Positions 11,005 through 22,333 of a stretch of 56,669 bases of DNA are shown here, one piece after another (the first letter of the stretch is position 1; each line of letters begins with the position of its first letter). Under the pieces are notes generated by a model, which worked only from the letters and a program-made list of their open reading frames with translations, did no database searches and was not told the DNA's origin. Origin of the DNA: Smittium mucronatum (taxonomy: Eukaryota > Kickxellomycota > Harpellomycetes > Harpellales > Legeriomycetaceae). The stretch lies in NCBI GenBank assembly GCA_001953115.1, contig LSSL01003717.1, positions 1 to 56,669 of the forward strand, written 5' to 3'. A program made the position numbers and the translations under genes.

Positions 11005-11974
11005 GGTGCAGAGTAGGTGACCAATTTTTTTATTCTAAATTTAATTCTGCTATATTTTTTCATCATTCAGCTCTCTGGACTCACAGATTTAATTTTTTTA
11101 CTAAAATTTTGGCTTAATATAGGCATAATTACTTAAAATAATTTTTGGTGAATGAAGTTTATTTTACATAAATTATAGAATATATACCCCCGAACAAAAA
11201 AAAATAGGATTAAGGCGAATATATATAACCTTATAAATGGCTATGGTGACTTTATTAGAAGTGAGAATTGATTTTGAATTTTCAGGGTTGAATGGGGGGA
11301 TACAGTAGCATAGCCATTCACATTGAGAAAATAGGTTTTCCAACTTTAAATCATATTTTTTATTAAAATTTTACAATTATATTTTTACGATACTTTAAAG
11401 CCATTCATGATTGTATAAATATTTCTGATTTGATCGAAAAATCACCCGAAACTGGTTTAGGGTTTATATTATGTAAAATTCTTACATTATTTTTTTATCA
11501 CATTATCCTTATCTTAATTCTATAAATTTTGGTATAAATTTAGATTATAACATGTTATATTTAATTTAAAAAAACGTTATTTATCTAACTATAGATCACG
11601 AGTACACTAATTTGCTTTGTATAAAGTATTATTAATAAATTTCTGGGACTTAATTAATAAAGATACTATAAAACTTATATCTATGTTCATTTCAATTATT
11701 CTCGCGATTCTGGTTTAAAAATAATGCAGATATATTTTAATTATTTTCATTGAAGATGTCTCAAAATTTTTTAAAAAGATGAATGAAAGAAGTGAAAAAA
11801 TATTTTTTCAGAACCAAAAAAAGTTTATAGTGAATATTCACAAAAACCTAAGCATCTTTGGTAGTCGAAAAAAATATTAAAAATCTATTAGATTATAAAA
11901 GATAATCATATAAATTGACAGTTTTAAGTAAATTCAAACCTCCAAATCTAAATAAAATAGAAAATTACTGGACA

Positions 11975-12004
11975 GACTAGACTAGAATAGAATAGACTAG
12001 ACTA
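11975..12004. repeat. Pentanucleotide tandem repeat (ACTAG/AATAG)
   Basis: Six pentamers in tandem, two ACTAG-type, two AATAG-type, then two ACTAG-type, giving a symmetric order. It is a short microsatellite in otherwise A+T-rich DNA. Confidence 0.75.
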
Positions 12005-12098
12005 TATATGAGAGTTTTGAGAAACGAGGATAAATATCTGAAAGATAATAAAAATACATTAATTTATTTCTAAATCTTAAATTTCTTGAAAAAAAAAT

Positions 12099-12190
12099 AC
12101 ATTAACCAAAAATGCACTAATTTTCCTAAAACAATACAATATTGATGTTACAAAGCGTGAAACTTCGCAAAAAAAATTTACTAAAAATGC
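12099..12190 (-). repeat. Dispersed repeat, copy 1 (inverted relative to 14460-14550)
   Basis: Its reverse complement aligns to 14460-14550 over about 90 bp with one gap of about one base and, counted by eye, about 80% identity. Shared blocks include ATTTTTAGTAAAT, ATCAATATTGTATT, AGGAAAATTAGT and GGTTAATGT. Similarity does not clearly extend past these ends. Confidence 0.6.
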
Positions 12191-14459
12191 ATAAGTTCTT
12201 GAAAAAACGAAAATATTATACCCCCGTGTCATATTGATTTTTGAGGTTGGGAATAAAGGCTTTATTCATAAATATTAAAATTATTTTCTATTTTAAAATA
12301 ATCGGGAAAAAAAAAATAAGAATCTACTTTAATAGCAACAGAATAAGACATCAAGCATAAAAAAAATAAAGAGCCAAAAGTAAGTACATTTTCCCCTTTT
12401 CACAGTCCAGATTTCTCCACCCCCACCCCATCCCCTATTTTTATTTAAACTGCGTTTATATATTTTTTTTCAATATTTTTGTGCAAAGTAACCAATTTAA
12501 TAAAAAATACGATTTTATTTCAAGTTTTTATAATACGCTATATTAATATACTATAAAATAATAAATGATAGTATAAATGATGATTTTTAATATATTTTTA
12601 TACTTAATGCTGAATTATTCTTGATTCTTCTTGTTCTCTCTACTTTTTTTCGCCTTACAAGAAGAACCATGTCAATAAACCCGTATTATTTGTTTCATTA
12701 ATAAAAGAAACATGTAAAGATATTTATTTTTTCAAAAAAATTCATTGCACGACCAAAAGGCACCTTTATATTTAGAAATATATATTTCTGAAGATATAAA
12801 CGTATAATTTTTGAAAAAAATTACTAAATTATTGAAAATTTTAATTCTCTCTGAGAAAATTAACTCTGTTATATCATAAAATTATAATTTATCTAATATT
12901 TTTCTGAAAAAACAAAAAATTACATTTCCTCGGCGAGCCTAACTATTAAAAAATACGGGATTTATATATCTAAAATAGAAATTTCAATATAAATGATTTT
13001 TCCAAAATGAGGAATATAAAAATCCATAGAATCACCAATTATTTCTTTTGTTAAGCCGAGAAATTATACATTGTAAATTTCTCTTTAATCGATCTGTTAA
13101 ATATTTCTAAAGAATTATTTGTTGGAAGGGCTGAGCGGAAAGTATCCTATGCGCCAATTTTTATTAATTCGAAATAATTTTTTCAATTTCACCCAAAAAA
13201 TCCTAAAAAAGAATGAAATTCCTCCATTTGATCACAAATAAATTTACCTAAAGCTCGAAAAATTCTTTAATAATACTCTTTTTGAATTTTGCATATTGCA
13301 CTGTGGAAAAAAACGCCAAAAGCCCTAGATTTTTTTAGATTAAATTCTTCATGTTTTTCGAAACATGAGTCCAGTAGTTTTTATCTTTATATGAATTGAA
13401 AATCTTGACATATCTTTTTTTATTTGAGATGCAGAGTCCACCGTTAAATTGTTAATATAGAGATTATACCCTTATTTAATTGCTTCTGAATTTAAAATTC
13501 CCAAAACCCAGCTGTAACCATAAGCATTTTCATGCGTTACTAAATCTATTTATACAAAAAAAATAGTAGATTTAAATATGTTAAAACTGCAACAATAACA
13601 GGATATCCACCTTTAGCTAGTTTAACGATTGAATCCAAGTGTAAATCAGAAGTCATAGATAGGCGGTTTATAAAAAAATTTGAGGTTACTATGCATTTTA
13701 TATGACCATTATTAGGGGATTAAATAGAGGCATAAGCTTTTTTCGCATAGTTGGAGCTTAGAATCGATTTAAAATTTTGTTCAAAATTTTAAGTTGTTAT
13801 AAATTTATGCTTTTTTTTTATTAATGGCTTGATTTTCTTTTAGCAGAATAAAATTTTCGCACACTAACGCATCTATTTTTTGAGGTTAGTTTTTTTTTTT
13901 TAAAAAAAAACTATATTCGGACTAAGACCATCCTCGCTGTATATTACTATTGATGCCTTTTTTATCAGATGGATTGCGGAGCCCATTTTTATTTTTCGTG
14001 TGACAATATAAAATGATTTCATCTTAGTATTCATATATCCTTATATCACCTGGTTACCCTTATTTTTTTATATACATAAAGTAATATATAAGCGTTTTGT
14101 AACTATTTAAACCTCTTGACTGCTTTATTCTTATAATTTCTCATACTCATTAAAATATTTAAAATCTCGCTCCACCCATTCAATCTTTGATGGATTGATT
14201 TTTAATAATGTTTTTACTAATATATTCTTCGACAGAAAGTTGGTTTAAGGATATATAAATTTAATAAATTTTTTTTCCTTAACGCTTTTACTTTTAAAAT
14301 ATTATTTAGGTATTTTTTCCTCTAAAAATGAAATGTTTAGCTTAATGTGAGATTTGATTTATTCGTTTTTTATTCTGAATCTATTTTCTATTTTAATGCT
14401 TGATAAAAATTTTATTTTTTTTGAAAAGCAAAACGCAAAACGCAAATTAGGAAATCAGT
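12191..14459. other. A+T-rich spacer between inverted repeat copies
   Basis: No coding region is recognised. At 13887-13913 there is a snap-back palindrome (TAG followed by T's, then A's followed by CTA; 12-bp arms). A C-rich patch lies at about 12395-12435. The segment is bounded by the two inverted repeat copies, so it could be the worn interior of a DNA transposon, but no transposase motif is visible. Confidence 0.4.
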
Positions 14460-14550
14460 GTATTTTTAGTAAATCTCTAAGCAAAATTTAGCACTGTGTA
14501 GCATCAATATTGTATTTGGGTAGGAAAATTAGTATTTTTATGGTTAATGT
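14460..14550 (+). repeat. Dispersed repeat, copy 2
   Basis: Partner of 12099-12190 in opposite orientation, about 80% identical by eye. See that entry for the shared blocks. Confidence 0.6.
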
Positions 14551-16228
14551 GGTAGATTCTTATTGAATTCAGGTATTTTAAAATTCAATTTTTACCGCAT
14601 TCCTAATTATGAAACGTTGAAATTAACAAAAACTTTCATTATGTTGGTGAATAAATCAATCAGGAAAAAATCAGTTTAATTCAATTAGCAATAGAGCGAG
14701 TAGCATGATTATTGATAGACAAGAATAACAAATTTATTGGCTAGAAAAAACAATAGTTCGCCCAAAAAACTTGAATAGATATTTGGCCAATAATTCCTTT
14801 AGTAAAAAAAAGTGTGAATTCAAAAAGAGTCTCACATATAGTGTGTTTTCAATAAATTTAATCGATTTCACAATAAATTAGTGTATTTTTAACATTTAAT
14901 CATAAATATTCGTTTTAGATTACTAAATCTTGTTTAACAGTTATTGAAAAAAATATAGGCAGAAATGAACTTCATCCCTTTTCAAACAAAAATGTGATAC
15001 AAAAAGCTTAATTATAGATGCTTATGTCTCAAATTGGAAGGTTTCTAATTAGGCAGACTATTTTTATTGAAAAGCTTCGTTTTATTTCTTTTTGCCTAAT
15101 TTCATATCGCCATTTCGTGCATTATTTGTTATCCCTATTTGATGTGCTGAATATGCATTATTAATATATCACTGAATACGAGCATGTCAACACCAAATAA
15201 ACTGACTGCTAATCAGTCTCTGACAATTTAATATTTCCTGGTCCCAATAAGGAACTTTTTTTTTATTAGAATTCCCAATAGGGAGCAGCATGATGAATGA
15301 TGAAGGGAAGAGCGTTTAATAATAACCAATGGAATTTATTTATTCAAATTTATTTATCAAATAGTATTTATGTCTCATTTCTGTAACTTTTTTTACGCTC
15401 ATCAATTTACCCTTTTCAGAGAAAGTATAAAAGTGTCGTGCAATTTGTGCCCAGTAGAAATTCAGAACTAACATTAAATCCCATAAATGTATTTTTTATT
15501 GGCTATTATCCTTATTTGCATCATTAACGTTGGTTACTGTGCGACTAATTTGGACTAAAAGCTAATTTGGGAAACTGAAATGTTGAGCGGAGCTAATCAT
15601 TATAACAAGAATGATTTTTTTTGAACATTGAAAATAGCGAATAATGAACTTCAGATTGTTTTTTTTTCTTTTTTATGACGAACTACAAATTGATTTTTTT
15701 TTTTTTTTTACGCAGAATTTAACTACAAGTTGATGAGTGATTTTTTCCATTCAAGAAAAATTCCTCAATCCCGAAACAATTTGGGAAAATCGATTCTGTA
15801 TGGATCTCTGGCTGATGATTGGATATACACATTTTCAGTAAATGAGACTTCAAAGTGTCTATTGGCTATATGAAATAATTCTAGCTTTAATGACCAATGT
15901 AATTTCAGCATTCAACATCTGGGGAGATGGCATTATTTTGGGACGGGTCGAGAGGGGTAGGAGAGCAGGAGGTTTGACGAGAATGCGAAAATTTTTGATC
16001 CCAAATCTCTGGGAAGCGGAATGATAGACTTGGTATGTGATAAATATTGGGCCAATCTTTGTGGTTTTGAGTCCAAGACTGCTTCGTAAAAAAAGGACAA
16101 TTCTTTCGTGCAAGTATTTGTAATTTACCAACCCTTTAGTCCATTATTTTCCCGCTATTCTTGGACCAATTTCTTTCCATTCTGCCTTATCCCCCCTTTT
16201 ACTTCGCGGGATATTATTTTTCGAGAGT
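14551..16228. promoter_or_regulatory. Upstream region of the TTF-I-like gene
   Basis: G+C rises gradually towards the gene. At about 15670-15745 there is a short imperfect duplication (ACTACAA-TTGAT units separated by a long T run). From 15840 to 16130 both strands are open for 60-90 codons (plus 15842-16024, minus 15859-16131). Neither product is recognisable, and open frames on both strands argue for simple lack of stops. C/T-rich stretches at 16130-16205 just before the ATG fit a fungal core promoter or leader. No specific site is assigned. Confidence 0.35.
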
Positions 16229-18817
16229 ATGAACAATCTTACCCAAGTAGAAAACCATGAATACTCCAATTTCTTAAGTCCTCATTCCAACCCTCCTTAC
16301 ACCAATAAGGAGTCTTATAACTCTCCTTCACATTCAAAAGTGTTAGATAGCGATTCTTCTTCCTCGAGAAAACGTAGAAAGCATAAATCTGATTCAAAAG
16401 ATTCAAAAAAGAAAAAAAGAAAATCCCTTCAATATAATCTAGACTCCCAAGCCACTTTGATATCCCCCAGCTCTAGCATTGTCACAAATGATACCTCTCC
16501 ATTTGAAGCCCAAAAAATAATTGATTCTTCAAGTAACATTGGAGATTCTGAAGTTTCCCCCCGAGATTCCAATCTACTTGATTTTTCTCTTTCATATGGT
16601 TCACAAGATTCGAATCAGTCTAACCATATCAAAGATTCCTCCATTATCAAATCTAAAAAATCTAGTAGCCATAAAAGTGATCGAAAAAAAGCCAAAATCA
16701 AGAAATCTAAAAGTTCGTTTTTGCCCTCCGATATTTTTAACTTCAACTCCACAGATTTAGACCCCGAAACTTCCCTTTCGAATTCCGTTCCAGGCTCCAA
16801 AAATGCTGATTCCTTCTCTACCATCAGCTCTATTAATAACGGCACCGTTTCTTCAAAAAAAAAAGACGATCATTATTCTCTGATACGTAAAAAATCAAAG
16901 CATTCTGAAAAAAAAAGAAGCAAAAAACACAAAAATATTATAAATGGGAACACGATCGATTCATTATATTTCCTCGATACTTCGGGGGATATCCCTCAAA
17001 ACAATGTCTCAAATAGTGATTTTTATGCTGAAAAAACTCCATTCAACCCTGAAACACCGACTCCTATCCGTTTGGAAACTCCAAAGAGATTCCCTTCTTC
17101 AAATATCCAAAATCCCAACTCTTCATCACTCTTCAGCAGCCCTAATCCCCCCCCTGAGTCTTTTTCTCAATATAAAAAATACACCCCCGCCTCCCTCCCT
17201 GGAACAAAATATTCTATAGACAAAGCCATCAATGGTATCAAAAAATTAACAAATGAGATCGAATCTTTCTCCCCCAATCAAAAAAATCCCCCCTCTCTCC
17301 CCGCAAAGCCTGGATTCAAATTCTCCTTTGTTCCTCCCCCCGATTCCGACATTCCTCCAACTATAAATTACTCTTCAACCAAGAGAAAGCATTATGATGT
17401 CTTCTTCCAGCGCTTTTTAACCAAAAAAGACCGGGAATCCGTTTTGGAAAATATCGAAAATTTAGATTACTTTGGCGGAAATCTCCCTTTCAAAATTTAT
17501 AAAAATATTCCTTCCTGGGAATCCATCCCTGATTACAATCATGATGATTTACCTAACCCTATTGATGAAAACACTTATCATAGTAATCAATTTAGAATAT
17601 TTAGGCAATGCCTCGCCTATATTCCCAAGAAAAGAGGCGATACAGTTTTATTTCCTCCAGGCGCTGACGAATTTAACGATTTGTTAGAATATCACCTTAA
17701 GGATCGCTTTGGCTCTCTTATTCCTAGAAAAAGAAAACCCACTTCCAACGAATCCCCGTTCGGAATAGCAAATGATCTGGATAGTGGACTCCCCCTCAAC
17801 GCTCTCTATCTTTATGATGAAGTTTCCAAAGATGTTCGAAATGATCTTCTCTCTTTTTTAAAGGAATTTTCAAACTTGAAAAAAATTGTCCCAAAAGAAC
17901 TACGCAAATATCTCAAAATAAGAGTGTCATACGAATACAATAATTTGCATTATGGTATATGGACCCATTGGGAATATATCATTCTCGTAATTGCTTTTAA
18001 TGCCGTTTTACATGCCACTACTCTAAGAAGACGCACATTGACCGAATTCATGTTCTTCAGAGGAACCACAAATGGAAATTCTGTTTATGTTTTGCCCGTT
18101 GTAACCACCCTAATTCAAGAGTTTTTCCCTCATAGATCTAGATCCTCTTTACTCTCCAAACTTAAAACTTTCTTTTATCCACGCAGCAGATTTGGCCCTT
18201 ATGATGAATCCGATGATTATTCATTGACTCAGGGAATTAAACACGGATTAAATAATTCTAAAGTCTCTCTTTTAATTGGGAGGACTGCTTCCCAAGCTTA
18301 TGGTAGAGCCCAATTTCTCAGCGACATTGGTAAGAATACCGGTCCTTGGAGCTTGGAAGAAAGGATTTCCTTGAAGGAAGCGCTAGACAAACATTGCCCT
18401 CATCCTGTTGAAGGCAAGCGATCCAGAATACCATTTGTAAATTTGCATTATGATATTGAAACGAGATCAAAAAGGGATATTATCAAATTTTATTACAGCC
18501 AGGTGGCTCCCAATCTACCTAACTGGGACCCAGAAATAGAATATCCCCCTTTAAAAGTGAGGTTTGATAAGAGATTCTCTGAAGAAAACTTTGGCTGGAA
18601 TAAACAAAACTTTTTGATTGTATGTGATTATTTTTATAAGCAGTCCATTGATTATCTGCACAATGTTGATTGGGATTTTTTCAAATATTCTCTTGGCAAA
18701 TATTTCGGTGGAAATCTTTACCGTAAATTTAAGGCTTGCATTATGAGCGTTCCCGACAACAGATCTCTTAGATTTACTGATGTGTTGCATAACGCTCAAA
18801 TGATTGCTGAATTTTAG
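16229..18817 (+). CDS. TTF-I/Reb1-like Myb-domain protein (probable RNA polymerase I termination factor)
   Basis: A single uninterrupted 862-residue frame. Residues 1 to about 370 are low-complexity, Ser-, Asn- and Lys-rich, with clusters such as KKKKRKS and KKAKIKKSK that look like nuclear localisation signals. The C-terminal half carries at least four divergent Myb/SANT-like units: about 576-655 (GIWTHWEY ... FFPHRSRSSLLSKLKTFF), 662-700 (LIGRTASQAYGRAQFL), 705-770 (GPWSLEER ... ETRSKRDIIKFYYSQ) and 788-840 (VDWDFFKYSLG ... LYRKFKACIMSVP). The basic N-terminus followed by several Myb units and a terminal FTDVLH-type segment matches the layout of TTF-I/Reb1, which bind rDNA terminators, stop RNA polymerase I and block replication forks. 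Several usual Trp residues are replaced, so another multi-Myb DNA-binding protein is possible. It converges with SYF1, 234 bp apart. Confidence 0.65.
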   Translation: MNNLTQVENHEYSNFLSPHSNPPYTNKESYNSPSHSKVLDSDSSSSRKRRKHKSDSKDSKKKKRKSLQYNLDSQATLISPSSSIVTNDTSPFEAQKIIDSSSNIGDSEVSPRDSNLLDFSLSYGSQDSNQSNHIKDSSIIKSKKSSSHKSDRKKAKIKKSKSSFLPSDIFNFNSTDLDPETSLSNSVPGSKNADSFSTISSINNGTVSSKKKDDHYSLIRKKSKHSEKKRSKKHKNIINGNTIDSLYFLDTSGDIPQNNVSNSDFYAEKTPFNPETPTPIRLETPKRFPSSNIQNPNSSSLFSSPNPPPESFSQYKKYTPASLPGTKYSIDKAINGIKKLTNEIESFSPNQKNPPSLPAKPGFKFSFVPPPDSDIPPTINYSSTKRKHYDVFFQRFLTKKDRESVLENIENLDYFGGNLPFKIYKNIPSWESIPDYNHDDLPNPIDENTYHSNQFRIFRQCLAYIPKKRGDTVLFPPGADEFNDLLEYHLKDRFGSLIPRKRKPTSNESPFGIANDLDSGLPLNALYLYDEVSKDVRNDLLSFLKEFSNLKKIVPKELRKYLKIRVSYEYNNLHYGIWTHWEYIILVIAFNAVLHATTLRRRTLTEFMFFRGTTNGNSVYVLPVVTTLIQEFFPHRSRSSLLSKLKTFFYPRSRFGPYDESDDYSLTQGIKHGLNNSKVSLLIGRTASQAYGRAQFLSDIGKNTGPWSLEERISLKEALDKHCPHPVEGKRSRIPFVNLHYDIETRSKRDIIKFYYSQVAPNLPNWDPEIEYPPLKVRFDKRFSEENFGWNKQNFLIVCDYFYKQSIDYLHNVDWDFFKYSLGKYFGGNLYRKFKACIMSVPDNRSLRFTDVLHNAQMIAEF

Positions 18818-19051
18818 TTGTTATTCTCTTTACCATTATATAAATATGATAACATTTAATTTTAAAAAAATAATACAAATTTACATAGTTAAAAATTAAT
18901 AAATTGTAAAACAATGAATAAATTAGAAATTTCACCTTTTTTTAAAGTACTTTTGTTATTTCATTATTTTTTTTACAAGTTTAAAAATGCAAAGTAACGA
19001 GCGAATAGACTATAGATAAATTCTAATTCCAAGACATCTACAAGATTCATT
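18818..19051. terminator. Shared 3' region of convergent genes
   Basis: A 234-bp A+T-rich gap between two convergent stop codons. AATAAA-like hexamers on the plus strand (AATAAATT near 18897 and 18917) could serve the upstream gene. The two transcripts must terminate within or overlap across this short gap. No other feature is seen. Confidence 0.4.
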
Positions 19052-21608
19052 TTAGTCGTCCATATCCATGTCCATTCCAGATATTTCATCGGGGTTAGAA
19101 GGTTGGGCATGCCCAGCATCTGTGCCATTGGTGTCAGTTTCTGGTATTCCAGAGCCAGTATCCAGATCGTTAGGAATAGTAGCCTTGTCAAACGCTTTAA
19201 ATTCAGTCTCATCGGCACCTAGTTTAGATTTTTGTGATACTAACTGAGCCGACAAGTATGATACGTCAGTATTGAATCGAGTTTGGATAGTTCTCTTGAT
19301 TCTCAGCATTTCTTTGAAGGTATCTTCATTTCCGTACTGCACTTCAAACTGGTGCCACTTCTTCCAAAAATCAGCATTTATTCGTGGATCTGCAAATTGT
19401 GAACCGTAGCCGAAAAGAGCCCTAGCTCTATCAATCTCTCCAAGCTTAGTTTCCAATTTCAAATATTCGAGACACATTGAAAGTGCTTGTTGCTCATCGG
19501 CCAACTCAGCAATTGCTTGTTCGTAGATCTTTCGAGTATTGTTATCGCCTAAGAGCAAAGATGTCTTTGATATATAAAATCGGTACATTTCAAACCTAGC
19601 TTTGCTTGGTTGAACAGTTTGAGTAGCTCGATCGTAAATAGACAGAGCATTTCGTATCTGGCCATAATCTTCTTCGAACTTACCATATAAAATGAAGAGT
19701 GGTTTTGATAGCTCTTTAGGGCAGCCAGATAGGGCCTGTTCAAATAAGTCTCGAGTCCTTTCCAATTTGGTGGATTTGTATCTTTCAATAAAAGCCGTCA
19801 AATAGCTGTTCCACAATTCGAATGCAACAGGGTATCCAAATAAACTTATCCCCTTCTCATAAACTCTGAAAACTTCTTCGAAATATCCGTGTTCTTTTAA
19901 AAAGTCAGCATAGTTGACAATTATCTGTGGAGTGGCTATGCGGAGCTGAATTATTTGATCGTATGCGGCTTTGGTTTTTTCTACATTATCACTGCTTTCT
20001 TCTAAATCAACGTACATTTGCCAAACCACTATTGATTTAAAAACACGCTTTTGAGGGACGACATGCTCATCACGGTAATTTATTTGACTGGAAACCAGAT
20101 TGTGATGTTGAGTAGGAGGAGAGATGGCTCGGCCTAAAACAGTTTCTGCTAATACAAAGTTTCCATTTCGGATCTCCATTTCAGCGTATGAGCACCATAT
20201 TTTAGCAAGCTCCGAAACTACTTTAAAATGTACATCTATAGCTCTTTCGAATACTTGACGGGCATCATCTAATTTTTGGTTATCTTCATAAAAAGCAGCA
20301 TACCGTATCCAAAGTTCAGAAAGATCTCCTAAGGCCTTTTTGGGACTAATAGTGGAGATAGCATCCTCAAAACAATCTACTACAAGCTTTTGTTCGTTTT
20401 TAGCCTGGAAAAGTTCAACTCGTTTTAACCATTCATCAACCGAGTGAGGGGATTGTCTCAAAACCACACTATTAACCAAAAAGGGTCTCCTTTCCATCAG
20501 ATCCTCAAATCTAGCCATTCTGAGATCGATTAAACCAAGAGAATTTTGGGAATTTGGATTTTCAGCCTCTTCCTCCATGACTCGGGTGAGCAGGCTCTCT
20601 TCGAACATTGTATAAGCTTCAAAGATCATTGTGAAGTCCCGAACAGTTAAAACCTGTTCCATGGCTTCTTCGTAGACATCTCTAGCTCTTTCAAATTTAC
20701 CGTTTGCTATAAAAAAAGTGGCTAAACTGGTCCACATTTTACCGGCGACGTCCTTGAAACGACCGAAGCCTTCTCTCAAAATATTTTCAGCATCAAGATC
20801 CTGTAGATCTTCGGGATATTCAACAATTAAATCACACAATTTTGTCCAAAGTTCGTATTGGGAAACTTTTAGAATAGAGTCGAAAATCTGATCGTCAAGA
20901 CATTTAATCAATTGCTGGGCGGCTAAATAGTATTTTTTATGCTTCTTGTACATGGAGATGATTTCGAGCTGTTTTTCAGGGTATATAGTTACATATCGCA
21001 GCATTATCCTTTCTTCAGTCAAGCCACCTATTCTATGAGCGAATTTTTTATATAAAGTCCATATTTTGATGTGCTGGGTTACGGCCAAAGCACGCAATGC
21101 CCTATCAAAAGTCCTTCTAGTTTGGGTGACTCGAGGTTGTTTCATCAAAAATTGCAAATAGTCCAGCCATATTCTAGGCATCTAAACAAAAAACAATGTA
21201 ATAAATTAACAACTAATATTTTTGAAATAAAAATCCAAAAAATAAAAAATAAAAGTCATAAAAATAGATTACTTTGTGCATAAACATAATTGCTCTTTCA
21301 TATACGTAGTTGACTTTTTCGTATTTATTAGTAATTTTGAGGTATTCAAATTTCTCGACTTGTGATTTTCTGAAGTTCAGGTAGGATCTCCATAATTTGT
21401 AGGATCCGGGCAGAGATTGCAGGGCTCTTTCATAAATCAAAACAAGACCTTCAGAATCATTTTTTTCTGATTTGTGGTTGATGTATTGCAGCCAGTTCCT
21501 TAGATTGTATTGATCTGATTGAACATCTTTCTCAAAGGGGATATCTGAATCGTCTAACAAAGAGCCTAATGAGTCTTGGAGATTGTGACTCTTAGATTCC
21601 ATAATCAT
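19052..21608 (-). CDS. SYF1: Pre-mRNA-splicing factor SYF1 (XAB2), HAT-repeat protein, two exons
   Basis: Exon 1 is 21608-21273 (112 codons) and exon 2 is 21181-19052. The 91-bp intron (21272-21182) starts GTAATC and ends TTTAG, and joins MHK in frame to MPRIWLDYL, exactly the conserved SYF1 junction. The product is about 821 residues, close to the usual size. It is built almost entirely of HAT (half-a-TPR) helices, for example WLQYINHKSE, YERALQSLPGSYKLWRSYL, IWTLYKKFAHRIGG and ARQVFERAIDV, and ends in an acidic tail (MDMDMDD). SYF1 is a scaffold of the NineTeen/Prp19-associated complex in the spliceosome, and XAB2 also acts in transcription-coupled repair. The frame has a second Met at codon 3, so the start could be 21602. 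The related protein Clf1/Crooked neck is also HAT-rich, but the MHKMPRIWLDYL and later regions fit SYF1. Confidence 0.93.
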
Positions 21609-22333
21609 TTCTTTTTATGAATTAATGAAGAAAAGGTCGGTTTTCCGCTTTCAGCGAAAAATATGTTTAAAAAGTTTCTTTACCAAATGCAAATTAAGTT
21701 TCAAACTCATTCTCGGCTAACTAATTTAGATTTCTCTATTTAGATTTTTCTGTGTTTGCCAAATCGAAAAATAAACATTTGCTCAGCCAAATAAATGCTG
21801 GCTATTTCGCGATTTTAATATTTAAACCAATTAGTTTTCCAATATAGTTCAGCGAATAGCGAAGGGTAATAAGCTTTAAAAAGGCACCATCCAATCAATT
21901 TTCCAATTTGTAAATATCAAAATTTATACGAAATATATTGGGTAAAGAGTTTTTGGTCTTCCAATTAATTAGTATTAAAATAAATTTTAATTATTGAGGA
22001 TGGAATCCAAATAATTAACAATAGAGTGGAAATTTAATTCAATCCAAATTCTTATAAATTTAATAAAATGGCTTGATGTTACTTTTTGAAAGCACGTAAA
22101 AAGAAAATGAAGGTATGAAATGATCACCATTAATATAAATGAGAGCAAGATAAAAAAAACATTCCTATTATAAAACTGAAAAAATAAATAAATTCCTTAC
22201 AGCTGATAAAAAGTATGGCTATATATGTTTTATAATGGTATGACTAATAAACGCTTTTGAGGAAAGAGTTGGACCACTAAGGAGAAATTAGCACGAGTAA
22301 TAAATGGAATAATTGAGATTTTTTACAAAAAAT
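21609..22333. promoter_or_regulatory. Intergenic region: SYF1 promoter and 3' flank of the TTL-like gene
   Basis: A 725-bp gap, richer near SYF1. On the plus strand there are several CCAAT/ATTGG-type pentamers (near 21835, 21850 and 21890), and GGCTA/TAGCC words around 21715-21805 resemble words upstream of the TTF-I-like gene and right of 25200. A near-palindrome around CGCTTTCAGCG lies at 21645-21660. These are plausible promoter elements for minus-strand SYF1, but none is proven. Confidence 0.35.

Larger units (their letters stand above)
9991..12098. other. A+T-rich spacer with microsatellites
   Basis: Mostly A/T runs. It contains a TTA/ATT trinucleotide tract at about 10974-11003 and a pentanucleotide tract built from ACTAG/AATAG units at about 11975-12004. 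A perfect 10-bp inverted repeat (AATGGCTATG at 11236-11245, complement at 11309-11318) sits in a slightly richer stretch at 11180-11340. No gene is supported. Confidence 0.5.

Noticed and set aside
15842..16131. Overlapping open frames on both strands upstream of the TTF-I-like gene (60 and 90 codons)
   Set aside because: Both strands are open over the same DNA, neither product is recognisable, and the position fits a promoter or leader. A short upstream ORF cannot be excluded.
21182..21272. Read-through of the SYF1 first exon giving a Phe/Tyr-rich tail
   Set aside because: GT-AG borders and the exact conserved junction MHK-MPRIW show that this is an intron.
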